DNA of 5,028 bases from CBDUBU01 sp965365465. Its GTDB lineage: Bacteria > Bacteroidota > Rhodothermia > Rhodothermales > DASSAV01. Position numbers and translations under genes: made by a program. Where the stretch lies: positions 1 through 5,028 of the forward strand of contig CBDUBU010000299.1 in NCBI GenBank assembly GCA_965365465.1. The letters are read 5' to 3'. Positions 1 through 5,028 of this stretch are shown piece by piece (the first letter of the stretch is position 1; each line of letters opens with the position of its first letter). A model generated the notes under the pieces. That model made no database searches, was not told the DNA's origin, and was given only the letters and a program-made list of their open reading frames with translations.

Positions 1-618
1 GGCAGCGTAGAGAACGGGTTTTGCGGTGAGCAGGAATCGCGAGCGCATCCAGGATTCTTCCTCGGATCGCAGACTGAAACCGCGAGCCGGGCGGCCTTCG
101 CCCAGGTAGGCCAGCAGGCGCTCGTAAAACGCCAGTTCCTCCCGGATCTTTTTGTCGCCGCTTTTGGCCTGCTTCTGCGTGCGGTCGATGCGTTTTTCGA
201 GCGTTTCCAGGTCTTTCAGGAGCAGTTCGGTCTCGATAATCTCGATGTCCCGCGCCGGATCAATGGAGGAGGCTACGTGGACGATGTTATCATTCTCGAA
301 ACACCGGACGACGTGAACGATGGCGTCCACCTCGCGGATATGGGCGAGAAACTGGTTGCCCAGCCCTTCCCCTTTCGAGGCGCCTGCCACCAGCCCGGCA
401 ATGTCCACGAATTCGATGGTCGTGGGCGCCTTTTTCGCCGAACTTGCCAGAACGGCGAGGCGTTCGAGCCGCTCATCCGGGACGGGAACGATGCCGACGT
501 TGGGTTCGATGGTGCAAAAAGGATAATTGGCCGATTCGGCGCCCGCGTTGCTCAAAGCATTGAACAAGGTGGATTTTCCCACGTTAGGAAGGCCGACGAT
601 ACCGCAGCGAAGCGCCAT
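1..618 (-). CDS. ychF: Redox-regulated ATPase YchF (OLA1 family), N-terminal part, cut by window edge
   Basis: YchF is a universally conserved cytoplasmic P-loop NTPase of the TRAFAC/Obg class that prefers ATP to GTP and binds ribosomes; it is linked to translation and the oxidative stress response. The 206 codons present carry the G1 P-loop GLPNVGKST (residues 9-17), the switch-region PFCTIEPN (33-40), the G3 motif DIAG (72-75) followed by GASKGEGLGNQF, and the family stretch VVRCFENDNIVHV (104-116). A charged helical segment follows from about residue 125 to 190 and matches the family's inserted coiled coil. Full-length members have about 363 residues, so the NxxE specificity motif and the C-terminal TGS-like domain lie outside the window. 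The ATG gives the standard M-x-x-x-CGIVGLPNVGKST beginning. No strong Shine-Dalgarno precedes it. The gene diverges from the secreted-protein gene on the plus strand. The family call is very secure. Confidence 0.97.
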   Translation of the reverse strand, partial: MALRCGIVGLPNVGKSTLFNALSNAGAESANYPFCTIEPNVGIVPVPDERLERLAVLASSAKKAPTTIEFVDIAGLVAGASKGEGLGNQFLAHIREVDAIVHVVRCFENDNIVHVASSIDPARDIEIIETELLLKDLETLEKRIDRTQKQAKSGDKKIREELAFYERLLAYLGEGRPARGFSLRSEEESWMRSRFLLTAKPVLYAA

Positions 619-707
619 GTTGTATATCTTTCTGGATGAACGGTCGTAGTAAGCGTTGAGGTGCTGGATCTCCCTGCTCCTTTGAATTCCAACCGCCGCT
701 TATCAAC

Positions 708-1277
708 ATGTACGAGGATTTGTTCCTTTCCGGCAGCCGGCATCTTGTGAAGAGAAATCTAACACCTGTCTGGAGGACGGCGAGCGCCGCGCTCGTGTTG
801 TGGGGAACGCTGCTGCTCTGCGCCGTGCAGCCTGCCGCAGCGCAGGGCGCAGGCCAGTACGTCCAGGGGGGAATCGGAGTCGTGCCCGGTTTCGGGCTGC
901 AAGGAGGCTATGTCGCCACGAAGTCGTTCTTTACCACTGAGGGAATGCTGCTGGTAGACGTGTCGCCGCAATTTGCCGGAGGCGAGGGCAGCGCCCAGGT
1001 TTCGTTGGGCCTGGGCGGAGCGCTCCGCCCGCTGAGCCTCGTCCGTTTGATTGGCAACACGGGATACACCGACTACGACCTGGACTTCGGCCTGCGGGTT
1101 GGCCCGGCGCTCTTTTTTGCGTTCGATGAAACGCGCGTCACCAAAAACCAGCGTTTCAGTCTTTTCCTGGAACCCTATGCCCGTATCACCTCGAACTTCA
1201 AGGGGAGACGCCTCTACTTTGCGGAGATCGGCATCCAGCGCCCGCTGGTTCGCGTCGGGGTGTGGTTCGGGCTTTGA
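708..1277 (+). CDS. Putative secreted or outer-membrane beta-rich protein, uncharacterised
   Basis: I do not recognise a named family. The 189-residue product has a Sec signal peptide: basic residues KR at 15-16, a hydrophobic core at about 25-40 (rich in A, L, V), and an Ala-rich cleavage region ending AAAQ at 43-46. The mature part, about 144 residues, is rich in Gly and in alternating aromatic or hydrophobic residues and ends in a strand-like RVGVWFGL, as expected of a small outer-membrane beta barrel or a periplasmic beta protein. That class is inferred from composition only. The start is uncertain: the ATG at 708 is used here as the outer bound, but the GTG at 747 would place KR at residues 2-3 and give a more typical signal peptide of about 32 residues. 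Neither start has a good Shine-Dalgarno. The gene diverges from ychF and converges on the ydeI-like gene, so it is probably transcribed alone. Confidence 0.75.
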   Translation: MYEDLFLSGSRHLVKRNLTPVWRTASAALVLWGTLLLCAVQPAAAQGAGQYVQGGIGVVPGFGLQGGYVATKSFFTTEGMLLVDVSPQFAGGEGSAQVSLGLGGALRPLSLVRLIGNTGYTDYDLDFGLRVGPALFFAFDETRVTKNQRFSLFLEPYARITSNFKGRRLYFAEIGIQRPLVRVGVWFGL

Positions 1278-1347
1278 CAGGCCATAGGGAAAACGCCCTG
1301 CATAAGCCGGGCTGAACAAACCTGAAACATTGTCTCCCTACGACCTG

Positions 1348-1377
1348 ATGCCTCATGCGCGGCATAGCGCTGTTTTT
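1348..1377 (+). terminator. Weak candidate terminator after the secreted-protein gene
   Basis: About 70 bases after the plus-strand stop codon, ATGCC (1348-1352) can pair with GGCAT (1361-1365). A competing stem pairs GCGC (1357-1360) with GCGC (1367-1370), and a run of five T follows at 1373-1377. The stems are short (4-5 bp), so this is a weak Rho-independent terminator at best. Its position in a convergent gap is suitable. Confidence 0.25.
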
Positions 1378-1420
1378 CAATCTGACCGACAGGAAGGTTC
1401 CGGCGACAGGAGGGAAATCT

Positions 1421-1478
1421 TCAGCCACAGTAACCCACAAATTCGTACGCACGTTCGGGCAGGAGCCGGGCCGGTCAG
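1421..1478 (-). pseudogene. Decayed 3' end of a second metallophosphatase gene
   Basis: Read on the minus strand, this stretch ends LPERAYEFVGYCG followed by TGA. The phosphatase gene at 2584-3240 ends LPERTYEFVDYCG followed by TAA. Aligned by hand over 58 columns, the DNA shares 44 identities with one single-base gap. Across the LPER...stop segment nine codons differ; six of these are synonymous, a seventh is a stop-for-stop change, and only two alter the residue. That pattern means the copy diverged while it still encoded protein. It is now broken: an extra base relative to the functional gene shifts the frame at about 1464-1470, an in-frame TGA lies at 1475-1477, and no body of the gene remains upstream, where the ydeI-like gene sits instead. 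Weak similarity continues past the stop to about 1397, including a shared CGGAAC. It could be the remnant of a paralogue or the displaced end left by an insertion event. Confidence 0.72.
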
Positions 1479-1481
1479 ATT

Positions 1482-1497
1482 GCGTCCGGCTGGACGC
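1482..1497 (-). terminator. Hairpin just downstream of the ydeI-like gene
   Basis: GCGTCC (1482-1487) and GGACGC (1492-1497) form a perfect 6-bp GC-rich stem with a 4-base loop. On the minus strand it begins 12 bases after the ydeI-like stop codon. No T-run follows on that strand, so it is not a canonical Rho-independent terminator. It may still stop transcription or protect the 3' end of the mRNA. It also lies right at the inner edge of the phosphatase remnant. Confidence 0.35.
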
Positions 1498-1509
1498 GCC
1501 GCGATAAGT

Positions 1510-2088
1510 TCAGGGCGCCTTCTTTTCTGCGTTGAGCAGGTCAATAAACTGCGTGATGCGCCGCGTGCGGGTTTCAGGCCTTTTTGCGTCCTGAATCCGG
1601 TACAGGATGGCGTAGCGGCTGCTGCGGTCGAGGTTTTCAAAAAATGCGGCTGCCCTGGGGTTCGCGTCCAGCATTTGCTGAAAGTCGTCCGGGACGGTCA
1701 TGGTGCTGGGGGAGTCATAGGCCGCTTCCCAGCGTCCGTCCTGCCGGGCCGCCTCCACCTCCCTGGTTCCGGAGGGCTTCATCCGGCCCTGTTCCGCCAG
1801 CCGGACAACCCGGGCGCGGTTGACTTTTGACCATTTGCTGCGCGCCCTGCGGCGGGTAAACCGTTGCAGCCAGAACCTGTCGTCGAATGAGGCTGCCTGC
1901 CCGTCGATCCAGCCGTAGCAGAGGGCTGCCTCCACCGCTTCCGCGTACGTTACGGAGGTGATTCCTGAAGCCTTTTTCGCAAACTTGATCCAGATGCCGC
2001 CGGAGGCAGCATGGTTTCCTTCCAGCCATGCTTCCAGCGCGTCCTGCGTTTCAAAGAAGAGGACGGGCAGCCCTTTTCTGGTTTCCAT
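1510..2088 (-). CDS. YdeI/OmpD-associated (OmdA) family protein
   Basis: The 192-residue product matches the YdeI/OmpD-associated family (Pfam OmdA), whose members are linked by name to bacteriocin or antimicrobial-peptide protection; the biochemical activity is not established. Visible family hallmarks are an N-terminal segment with ALEAWLEGNHAASGGIWIKFAKK (about 17-39, Gly and Trp pattern), the conserved CYGWIDGQ (57-64), the basic block RFTRRRARSKWSKVN (76-90), and a C-terminal helical domain with NPRAAAFFENLDRSSRYAI and AKRPETRTRRI (about 143-180). The length is normal for the family. There is no signal peptide or membrane segment, so it is probably cytoplasmic. The start is well set: a GAGGG Shine-Dalgarno (2095-2099) lies 6 bases upstream and overlaps the stop codon of the DUF4377 gene, which suggests translational coupling. 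It is the last gene of the nusB-side run. The family is secure, but the role here is unknown. Confidence 0.9.
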   Translation of the reverse strand: METRKGLPVLFFETQDALEAWLEGNHAASGGIWIKFAKKASGITSVTYAEAVEAALCYGWIDGQAASFDDRFWLQRFTRRRARSKWSKVNRARVVRLAEQGRMKPSGTREVEAARQDGRWEAAYDSPSTMTVPDDFQQMLDANPRAAAFFENLDRSSRYAILYRIQDAKRPETRTRRITQFIDLLNAEKKAP

Positions 2089-2096
2089 AAATAGCC

Positions 2097-2109
2097 CTCA
2101 TGGGTTTCG
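2097..2109. repeat. 13-bp direct repeat, copy 1 (at the DUF4377 stop codon)
   Basis: CTCATGGGTTTCG on the plus strand is repeated perfectly at 2477-2489. On the minus strand (CGAAACCCATGAG) this copy holds the last codons and TGA stop of the lipoprotein gene and part of the Shine-Dalgarno of the ydeI-like gene. Confidence 0.6.
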
Positions 2110-2481
2110 AGCTGCGGAGGCCGACTCCGTTTTTTCGAGTACGCGAAGCAGCCGGTATGAAAACGCGGAGGCGTCCGCCGGAGGTTCCGCCGTGTGCAGC
2201 CGCGCCACCCGGAGCCGGTAGGCGTAACCGCGCTCATGGGCAAACCCTGCAATCGGGTCGTAAAGAAAGTTCCAGGGCGCTTCGGGCCGCTCTTTCACCA
2301 GCAGGCATTGCTGTTCGTAAAGCCCCGTGCAGGGGGCTGTGTGGGCGGCTACATACCACGTGAGGGCCTCTTCACCGGGGCGCAGCCGAGCATCGGGGCC
2401 GGGCGCGGCGGCGGGGTCGTTGCCGAGCAGGTCGCAGCCTGCCGGCGCCAGAAGAAGCGCGATGGCAAAAAGGGTTCTCAT
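2098..2481 (-). CDS. DUF4377 domain-containing lipoprotein
   Basis: The ATG at 2481 gives a 127-residue protein whose first 16 residues are a lipoprotein signal: MR, a hydrophobic run TLFAIALLLA, then PAGC with Cys16 as the lipidation site. The -3 position is Pro instead of the usual Leu, an atypical lipobox. After a Pro/Ala-rich linker (17-36), residues about 41-118 match DUF4377: YVAAHTAPC (43-51), the paired Cys51 and Cys59 within CTGLYEQQCL, Trp70, an IAGFAHERGYAYRL stretch (77-90), PPADAS (100-105) and a closing YRLLRVLEKT. The domain's function is not known; family members are envelope-exposed small proteins, and the two Cys may form a disulfide. An upstream start at 2547 exists in frame but would bury the signal peptide behind 22 residues, so it was rejected. 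The gene is 9 bp upstream of the ydeI-like gene, and both ends carry a 13-bp repeat. Confidence 0.85.
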   Translation of the reverse strand: MRTLFAIALLLAPAGCDLLGNDPAAAPGPDARLRPGEEALTWYVAAHTAPCTGLYEQQCLLVKERPEAPWNFLYDPIAGFAHERGYAYRLRVARLHTAEPPADASAFSYRLLRVLEKTESASAARNP

Positions 2482-2489
2482 GGGTTTCG
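2477..2489. repeat. 13-bp direct repeat, copy 2 (at the DUF4377 start codon)
   Basis: This is the perfect partner of 2097-2109. On the minus strand it holds the ATG start codon of the lipoprotein gene with eight bases of its leader. The two copies therefore bracket that reading frame exactly, 380 bp apart and in the same orientation. Flanking bases are not obviously similar beyond the 13. Confidence 0.6.
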
Positions 2490-2583
2490 CGGCGCAACGT
2501 GCAACGGACGGGGAACGAGGGAAAGACAACCTGACCCCGCGATCCATTCCCGCCGTGCAGTTCCGGGCGGCGGAAGCGCATCG

Positions 2584-2640
2584 TTACCCGCAATAATCTA
2601 CGAATTCGTACGTGCGTTCGGGCAGGCGTACGGCGGTCAG
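2584..2640. repeat. Imperfect direct repeat with 1421-1478 (3' end of the phosphatase gene)
   Basis: This is the functional copy of the 57-58 bp repeat whose decayed partner is at 1421-1478. The longest shared blocks are CCTGCCCGAACG and CGTACGAATT on the minus strand. Both copies have the same orientation. The interval between them holds only the DUF4377 and ydeI-like genes. Confidence 0.65.
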
Positions 2641-3240
2641 CCGGCCCAGGCCGGGGTGCATACTGAAAACGCAACCGGTGTCGATGGCGAGCAGCCGGTC
2701 ACGGTCGAGCGGCTCCCGGAGCGGCGTATGACCGCAGACGACTGTTTTCTCCCAGGCGAATTTCCTGGCCTCCAGATGGCTCCGTTCCCACAGGAAAACG
2801 CGCTCGTCGTACTTTTCCAGGTTTTCTTCAATGGTCCGGTTGGGTTTCAGGCCGGCGTGTACGAAGAAAAAGTCCGGCGTGTCCAGATAGAGGATGGTTT
2901 CGCGGATAAACGTCTGGTGCGCTTCGGGGATTTCGATCTCGAAGGCATCATTGCGGTAGCTTTGCAAGGTAGCCGGGCCGCCGTTGGCATACCAGAGTTC
3001 GTACTCGCCCCGATCCAGGTAACCGAGCATCATGGCTTCATGGTTGCCGCGCAGGAACGTGCAATGACGGCGCTGGCGCAGGTCCAGCAGATGTTCGATG
3101 ACGGCGCGGGTGTCCGGCCCCCGGTCTACGTAGTCGCCGACGAAAACGAGGTGGTCGTGGGGTTCGGGCGCCAGCCTTTCGAGCAGCACTTCAAGCGTTT
3201 GCGCGCATCCGTGAATGTCCCCGATGGCAATCAGCCCCAT
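2584..3240 (-). CDS. PPP-family metallophosphatase (Ser/Thr protein phosphatase, PrpE/PphA/ApaH-like)
   Basis: The 218-residue protein has the complete two-metal PPP phosphoesterase signature in order: GDIHG (7-11), GDYVDRG (35-41), GNHE (65-68), HAG (128-130) and GHT (170-172). It also has the DTGC stretch at 187-190 that is common in bacterial members of about 210-250 residues. The expected reaction is metal-dependent (often Mn) hydrolysis of phosphoserine or phosphothreonine, or of diadenosine tetraphosphate; sequence alone cannot separate the two. There is no signal peptide, so it is cytoplasmic. The ATG places GDIHG at residue 7, normal for the family. It starts 30 bp after the nusB stop on the same strand, so co-transcription is likely. 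The last 13 codons and stop have a diverged second copy at 1421-1478 across the two downstream genes. The class is certain, the substrate is not. Confidence 0.94.
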   Translation of the reverse strand: MGLIAIGDIHGCAQTLEVLLERLAPEPHDHLVFVGDYVDRGPDTRAVIEHLLDLRQRRHCTFLRGNHEAMMLGYLDRGEYELWYANGGPATLQSYRNDAFEIEIPEAHQTFIRETILYLDTPDFFFVHAGLKPNRTIEENLEKYDERVFLWERSHLEARKFAWEKTVVCGHTPLREPLDRDRLLAIDTGCVFSMHPGLGRLTAVRLPERTYEFVDYCG

Positions 3241-3270
3241 GAGCCCGTCCGGTAGATGAATGCCTCGTCT

Positions 3271-3747
3271 TCAGGAAACGGCGCGGCTTTGAATGGATTG
3301 CATCCCGACCAGCCCGCGCCCTGACTTGTTGAGCTTTCCGTCGCGCTGGAGTTCGAGCAGCACCGCGTCAAGAATGCCGTTGACGAACTGCCCGCTTTTC
3401 GGTGTGCTGAACTTTTTGGCTACTTCGATGGCCTCGTTGATGGACACTTTCGGGGGGATGTCCTCAAACGAAAGCAACTCGCAAATCGCCATGCGCAGCA
3501 CGATGCGGTCGATCAGGGCGATGCGCTGGAAGTCCCAGTTCTGGACGTGGTTGCGAATGACGGCGTCTGCCTGTTCTCCGCAATCCAGGGTGCGCAGAAA
3601 GAGGCTCGTTGCGAAGTTCAGCCCTTCTTCATCCTCCAGATGGGGCGCGATCACGGTTTTGATAAAATGCTCGACATCGCCCCCGGCCAGCTCGTAAGCA
3701 TACAAAGCCTGCATTACGCGCTCCCTCACCTCGCGTCGGTTGCTCAT
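3271..3747 (-). CDS. nusB: Transcription antitermination factor NusB
   Basis: NusB binds boxA RNA together with NusE (ribosomal protein S10) and supports antitermination of rRNA operons. The 158-residue protein is all helical and has the family features: an N-terminal RREVRERVMQALYAYE (4-19) that is the Arg-rich boxA-binding helix, a central IALIDRIVLRMAICEL segment (about 76-91), and the C-terminal signature INEAIEVAKKFSTPKSGQFVNGILDAVL (about 103-130). The length is close to the usual 130-165. The start is supported by a GAGG motif (3752-3755), although its 4-base spacing is short. The C-terminal 25 residues or so beyond the signature are a poorly conserved tail. It is the first gene of a four-gene minus-strand run and has a candidate promoter upstream. 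Confidence 0.96.
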   Translation of the reverse strand: MSNRREVRERVMQALYAYELAGGDVEHFIKTVIAPHLEDEEGLNFATSLFLRTLDCGEQADAVIRNHVQNWDFQRIALIDRIVLRMAICELLSFEDIPPKVSINEAIEVAKKFSTPKSGQFVNGILDAVLLELQRDGKLNKSGRGLVGMQSIQSRAVS

Positions 3748-3789
3748 AAAACCTCATTCTGTAAAAAACGGTCTGCGGCGCATCACTTT

Positions 3790-3818
3790 AGAATAGGGCG
3801 GCCGGCAAGAGATACAAA
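3790..3818 (-). promoter_or_regulatory. Candidate promoter for nusB
   Basis: On the minus strand TTTG (3815-3818) is followed 19 bases later by TATTCT (3790-3795), about 42 bases before the nusB start codon. The TTTG box and 19-base gap resemble the Bacteroidota -33/-7 layout, but the -7 box (TATTCTAA) lacks the usual TTTG end. Read as sigma-70, TTGTAT and TATTCT are 16 bases apart. The predicted leader would be about 35 bases. Confidence 0.3.
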
Positions 3819-3842
3819 CAGTAGCCCTGCATATTCGCAAAT

Positions 3843-3867
3843 CCTTTACAGGTTCTCCCTTTGCAGG
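3843..3867. repeat. Tandem 10-bp half-sites upstream of the nusB promoter
   Basis: CCTTTACAGG (3843-3852) and CCTTTGCAGG (3858-3867) are direct repeats with one mismatch, and their starts are 15 bases apart. They lie 25-50 bases upstream of the candidate -35 box of nusB, where an activator could bind. With only two copies, chance cannot be excluded. Confidence 0.3.
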
Positions 3868-3964
3868 AGTTTCACGTCCGGGGCGCTTCTGGAAAGTCGA
3901 GAAAGGATGATAGATCCGTGCGCCGGCTCAGTCAGAAAGTTTTTCTACGATGCGCGATGGCTGA

Positions 3965-5028
3965 TTACAGCCCCTGGAGCGTGCGGAACGAGGGCAGCGC
4001 CACCGGCTCATGCCGTGTGATGCGGTACACGGCGCCCCCTGCTGCCTCCTCCGCCGTCACGAACGGGTTCACCGCGTCGATGTACCGGTAGGCCCGCTGC
4101 TTCTGCTCCTCCGGCAGCCCGGCGAAGCCCGGATAACTCAGCACGAGCAGGTGTTCCAGGTCCCGCGCTTCCGCGATGTAGTAGTCCAGGCGGAACTCGT
4201 GCGCCAGCGTTCCCCCCGCGCCGTCATCCGCCACCGGGGCCGCCGTGGAACTCGGATCTACCTTCATCCCCCCCACGAGCACGACGCGGGCGCTGTCCAC
4301 GAGCGGAGCCAGCCGTTCCTTTTCCTGCGCCAGGCTGCGAGCGCTGCCGCGCCCGATGATCTCGTCGGCGTAGTAGTCCATTAAGGCCTGCTTGTAGAAC
4401 AGATGCAGCCTGACTTCCTCCAGATACCGTACCAGCCGGATGGCTTCGTTGAACTGCGCGGCCAGCACGTTGAAGTCGTCCTCGATCATTTCACCGCCGG
4501 AGCGTTCGAGCGAGAGGACCAGCCGGTTTTCGAGGGCGCGGTAGGCGGCGGTGGTGGTATCGATTTCGGCGTTCCGGCCTGTGAGGAAGGCCCGCACCTG
4601 CTCCCGCAAGGGCTGCGGCGCTGCAGTGTGGAACGCGAGGGGTTCGGAGACGGGCTCTAGTTGCTCCACGCCCGTCAGGTCCTCGCCCGGCACATAGGTG
4701 AGGTCGCGGGCAACGGGGAGGCGGCCTGCATCGTCCAGCGGCGGCTGCACGACCGCCAGGGCGCCTTCTTCCACGGCTTCGGCGTGCAGGCGCACCTCGC
4801 CCGGCTCCAGCCCCTGCGAAGTCACGCGGACGATGATCTCTCCGGGGGTATTGGTGGTCCGAATCAGGTTCTGCACCGGCGCGTCGATGTACATCACGCC
4901 GCCCATCTCTTCCTGCCGGTCGCGGTCGCTCTCATACACGGCAGGGCCGACCAGCCGCCCCGGTCCCGCTACGCTCCACGCGAGCGGCGGGTTCGCGCCG
5001 TAGACGTGAATGCCTTCCGCGTCTACGA
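3965..5028 (-). CDS. Glycoside hydrolase family 2 protein, C-terminal part, cut by window edge
   Basis: The reading frame is open to the right edge and supplies 353 C-terminal residues; the catalytic barrel lies outside. Numbering from the first full codon, residues about 1-85 form the Ig-like beta domain typical of the end of Bacteroidota GH2 beta-galactosidase-like enzymes: VDAEGIHVYGANPPLAWSV, then GPGRLVG (21-27), and GEIIVRVTSQGLEPGEVRLHA. These enzymes are normally exported and cleave beta-linked sugars from glycans. After it comes a region that I cannot assign: a Pro-rich linker (about 90-137), a long, mostly helical stretch rich in Leu, Glu and Arg (about 138-250), an Asp/Gly/Ala-rich loop (about 255-274), and a final helical part with YRYIDAVNPFVTAEEAAGG. 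The internal GTG at 4939 is not a real start because the domain continues upstream. It lies 217 bp upstream of nusB on the same strand, with no clear terminator between them. GH2 is the best call; the tail is unknown. Confidence 0.75.
   Translation of the reverse strand, partial: VDAEGIHVYGANPPLAWSVAGPGRLVGPAVYESDRDRQEEMGGVMYIDAPVQNLIRTTNTPGEIIVRVTSQGLEPGEVRLHAEAVEEGALAVVQPPLDDAGRLPVARDLTYVPGEDLTGVEQLEPVSEPLAFHTAAPQPLREQVRAFLTGRNAEIDTTTAAYRALENRLVLSLERSGGEMIEDDFNVLAAQFNEAIRLVRYLEEVRLHLFYKQALMDYYADEIIGRGSARSLAQEKERLAPLVDSARVVLVGGMKVDPSSTAAPVADDGAGGTLAHEFRLDYYIAEARDLEHLLVLSYPGFAGLPEEQKQRAYRYIDAVNPFVTAEEAAGGAVYRITRHEPVALPSFRTLQGL

Noticed and set aside
650..702. Inverted TAAGCG / CGCTTA in the ychF-secreted protein divergent gap
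   Set aside because: The arms are only 6 bp and 41 bases apart, with no further pairing. This is within chance expectation for an operator or hairpin.
759..1319. A 186-codon minus-strand open frame opposite the secreted-protein gene
   Set aside because: The Arg/Gln/Glu-rich shadow translation has no domain or credible start, while the opposite strand has a clear signal peptide.
1330..1830. A 166-codon plus-strand open frame spanning the convergent gap and the end of the ydeI-like gene
   Set aside because: It overlaps a recognised family gene in antisense and shows no domain. It crosses the phosphatase remnant in the wrong strand.
2482..2547. In-frame upstream start for the lipoprotein gene
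   Set aside because: It would put 22 residues, including several Arg, before the lipoprotein signal. The ATG at 2481 gives a normal signal peptide.
2194..3255. A 353-codon open frame on the plus strand across the phosphatase and part of the lipoprotein gene
   Set aside because: It is antisense to a gene with all PPP motifs intact. Its composition is that of a GC-rich shadow frame and it shows no recognisable domain.
3748..3964. The 217-bp gap between the GH2 stop and nusB, checked for a small gene, tRNA or strong terminator
   Set aside because: No tRNA-like cloverleaf, no credible small coding frame and no GC-rich hairpin with a T-run was seen. Only the promoter and paired-site candidates are reported.
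3547..4020. A 157-codon plus-strand open frame running from within nusB through the gap into the GH2 gene
   Set aside because: It is antisense to two supported genes, and no part resembles a known protein.

Overview
The window reads as a chromosomal stretch from a GC-rich bacterium, most likely of the Bacteroidota/Rhodothermota type. This rests on inference: a Bacteroidota-style glycoside hydrolase family 2 C-terminus, a DUF4377 lipoprotein, a NusB of about 158 residues, and weak or absent Shine-Dalgarno sequences at several starts. No ribosomal RNA or other decisive marker is present. Six intact or edge-cut genes are well supported, and one secreted or outer-membrane protein can be described but not named.

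Layout from left to right: the N-terminal 206 codons of the ATPase YchF (minus strand, cut by the left edge) diverge from a small signal-peptide-bearing, beta-rich protein (plus strand). A convergent gap follows, about 230 bp long, with hairpins and a decayed gene end. Then four minus-strand genes lie in a row, listed here in transcription order: nusB, a PPP-type metallophosphatase, a DUF4377 lipoprotein and a YdeI/OmpD-associated family protein. They are separated by 30, 102 and 9 bp and could be one transcript from a candidate promoter upstream of nusB. At the right edge is the C-terminal 353 codons of a GH2 enzyme, also on the minus strand.

nusB (transcription antitermination) and ychF (ribosome-associated ATPase) are housekeeping genes. 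The phosphatase is a signalling or nucleotide-cleaving enzyme. The lipoprotein and the YdeI-like protein look like accessory cargo. The most notable signal is in the convergent gap. Positions 1421-1478 are a second, diverged copy of the last codons and stop of the phosphatase gene (2584-2640), and most differences are synonymous. The two copies are direct repeats that bracket exactly the lipoprotein and ydeI-like genes. This suggests that this pair arrived as a small islet at the 3' end of the phosphatase gene, or that a second phosphatase gene was largely deleted. A perfect 13-bp direct repeat also marks both ends of the lipoprotein reading frame. No CRISPR array, transposase, integrase or tRNA was seen.
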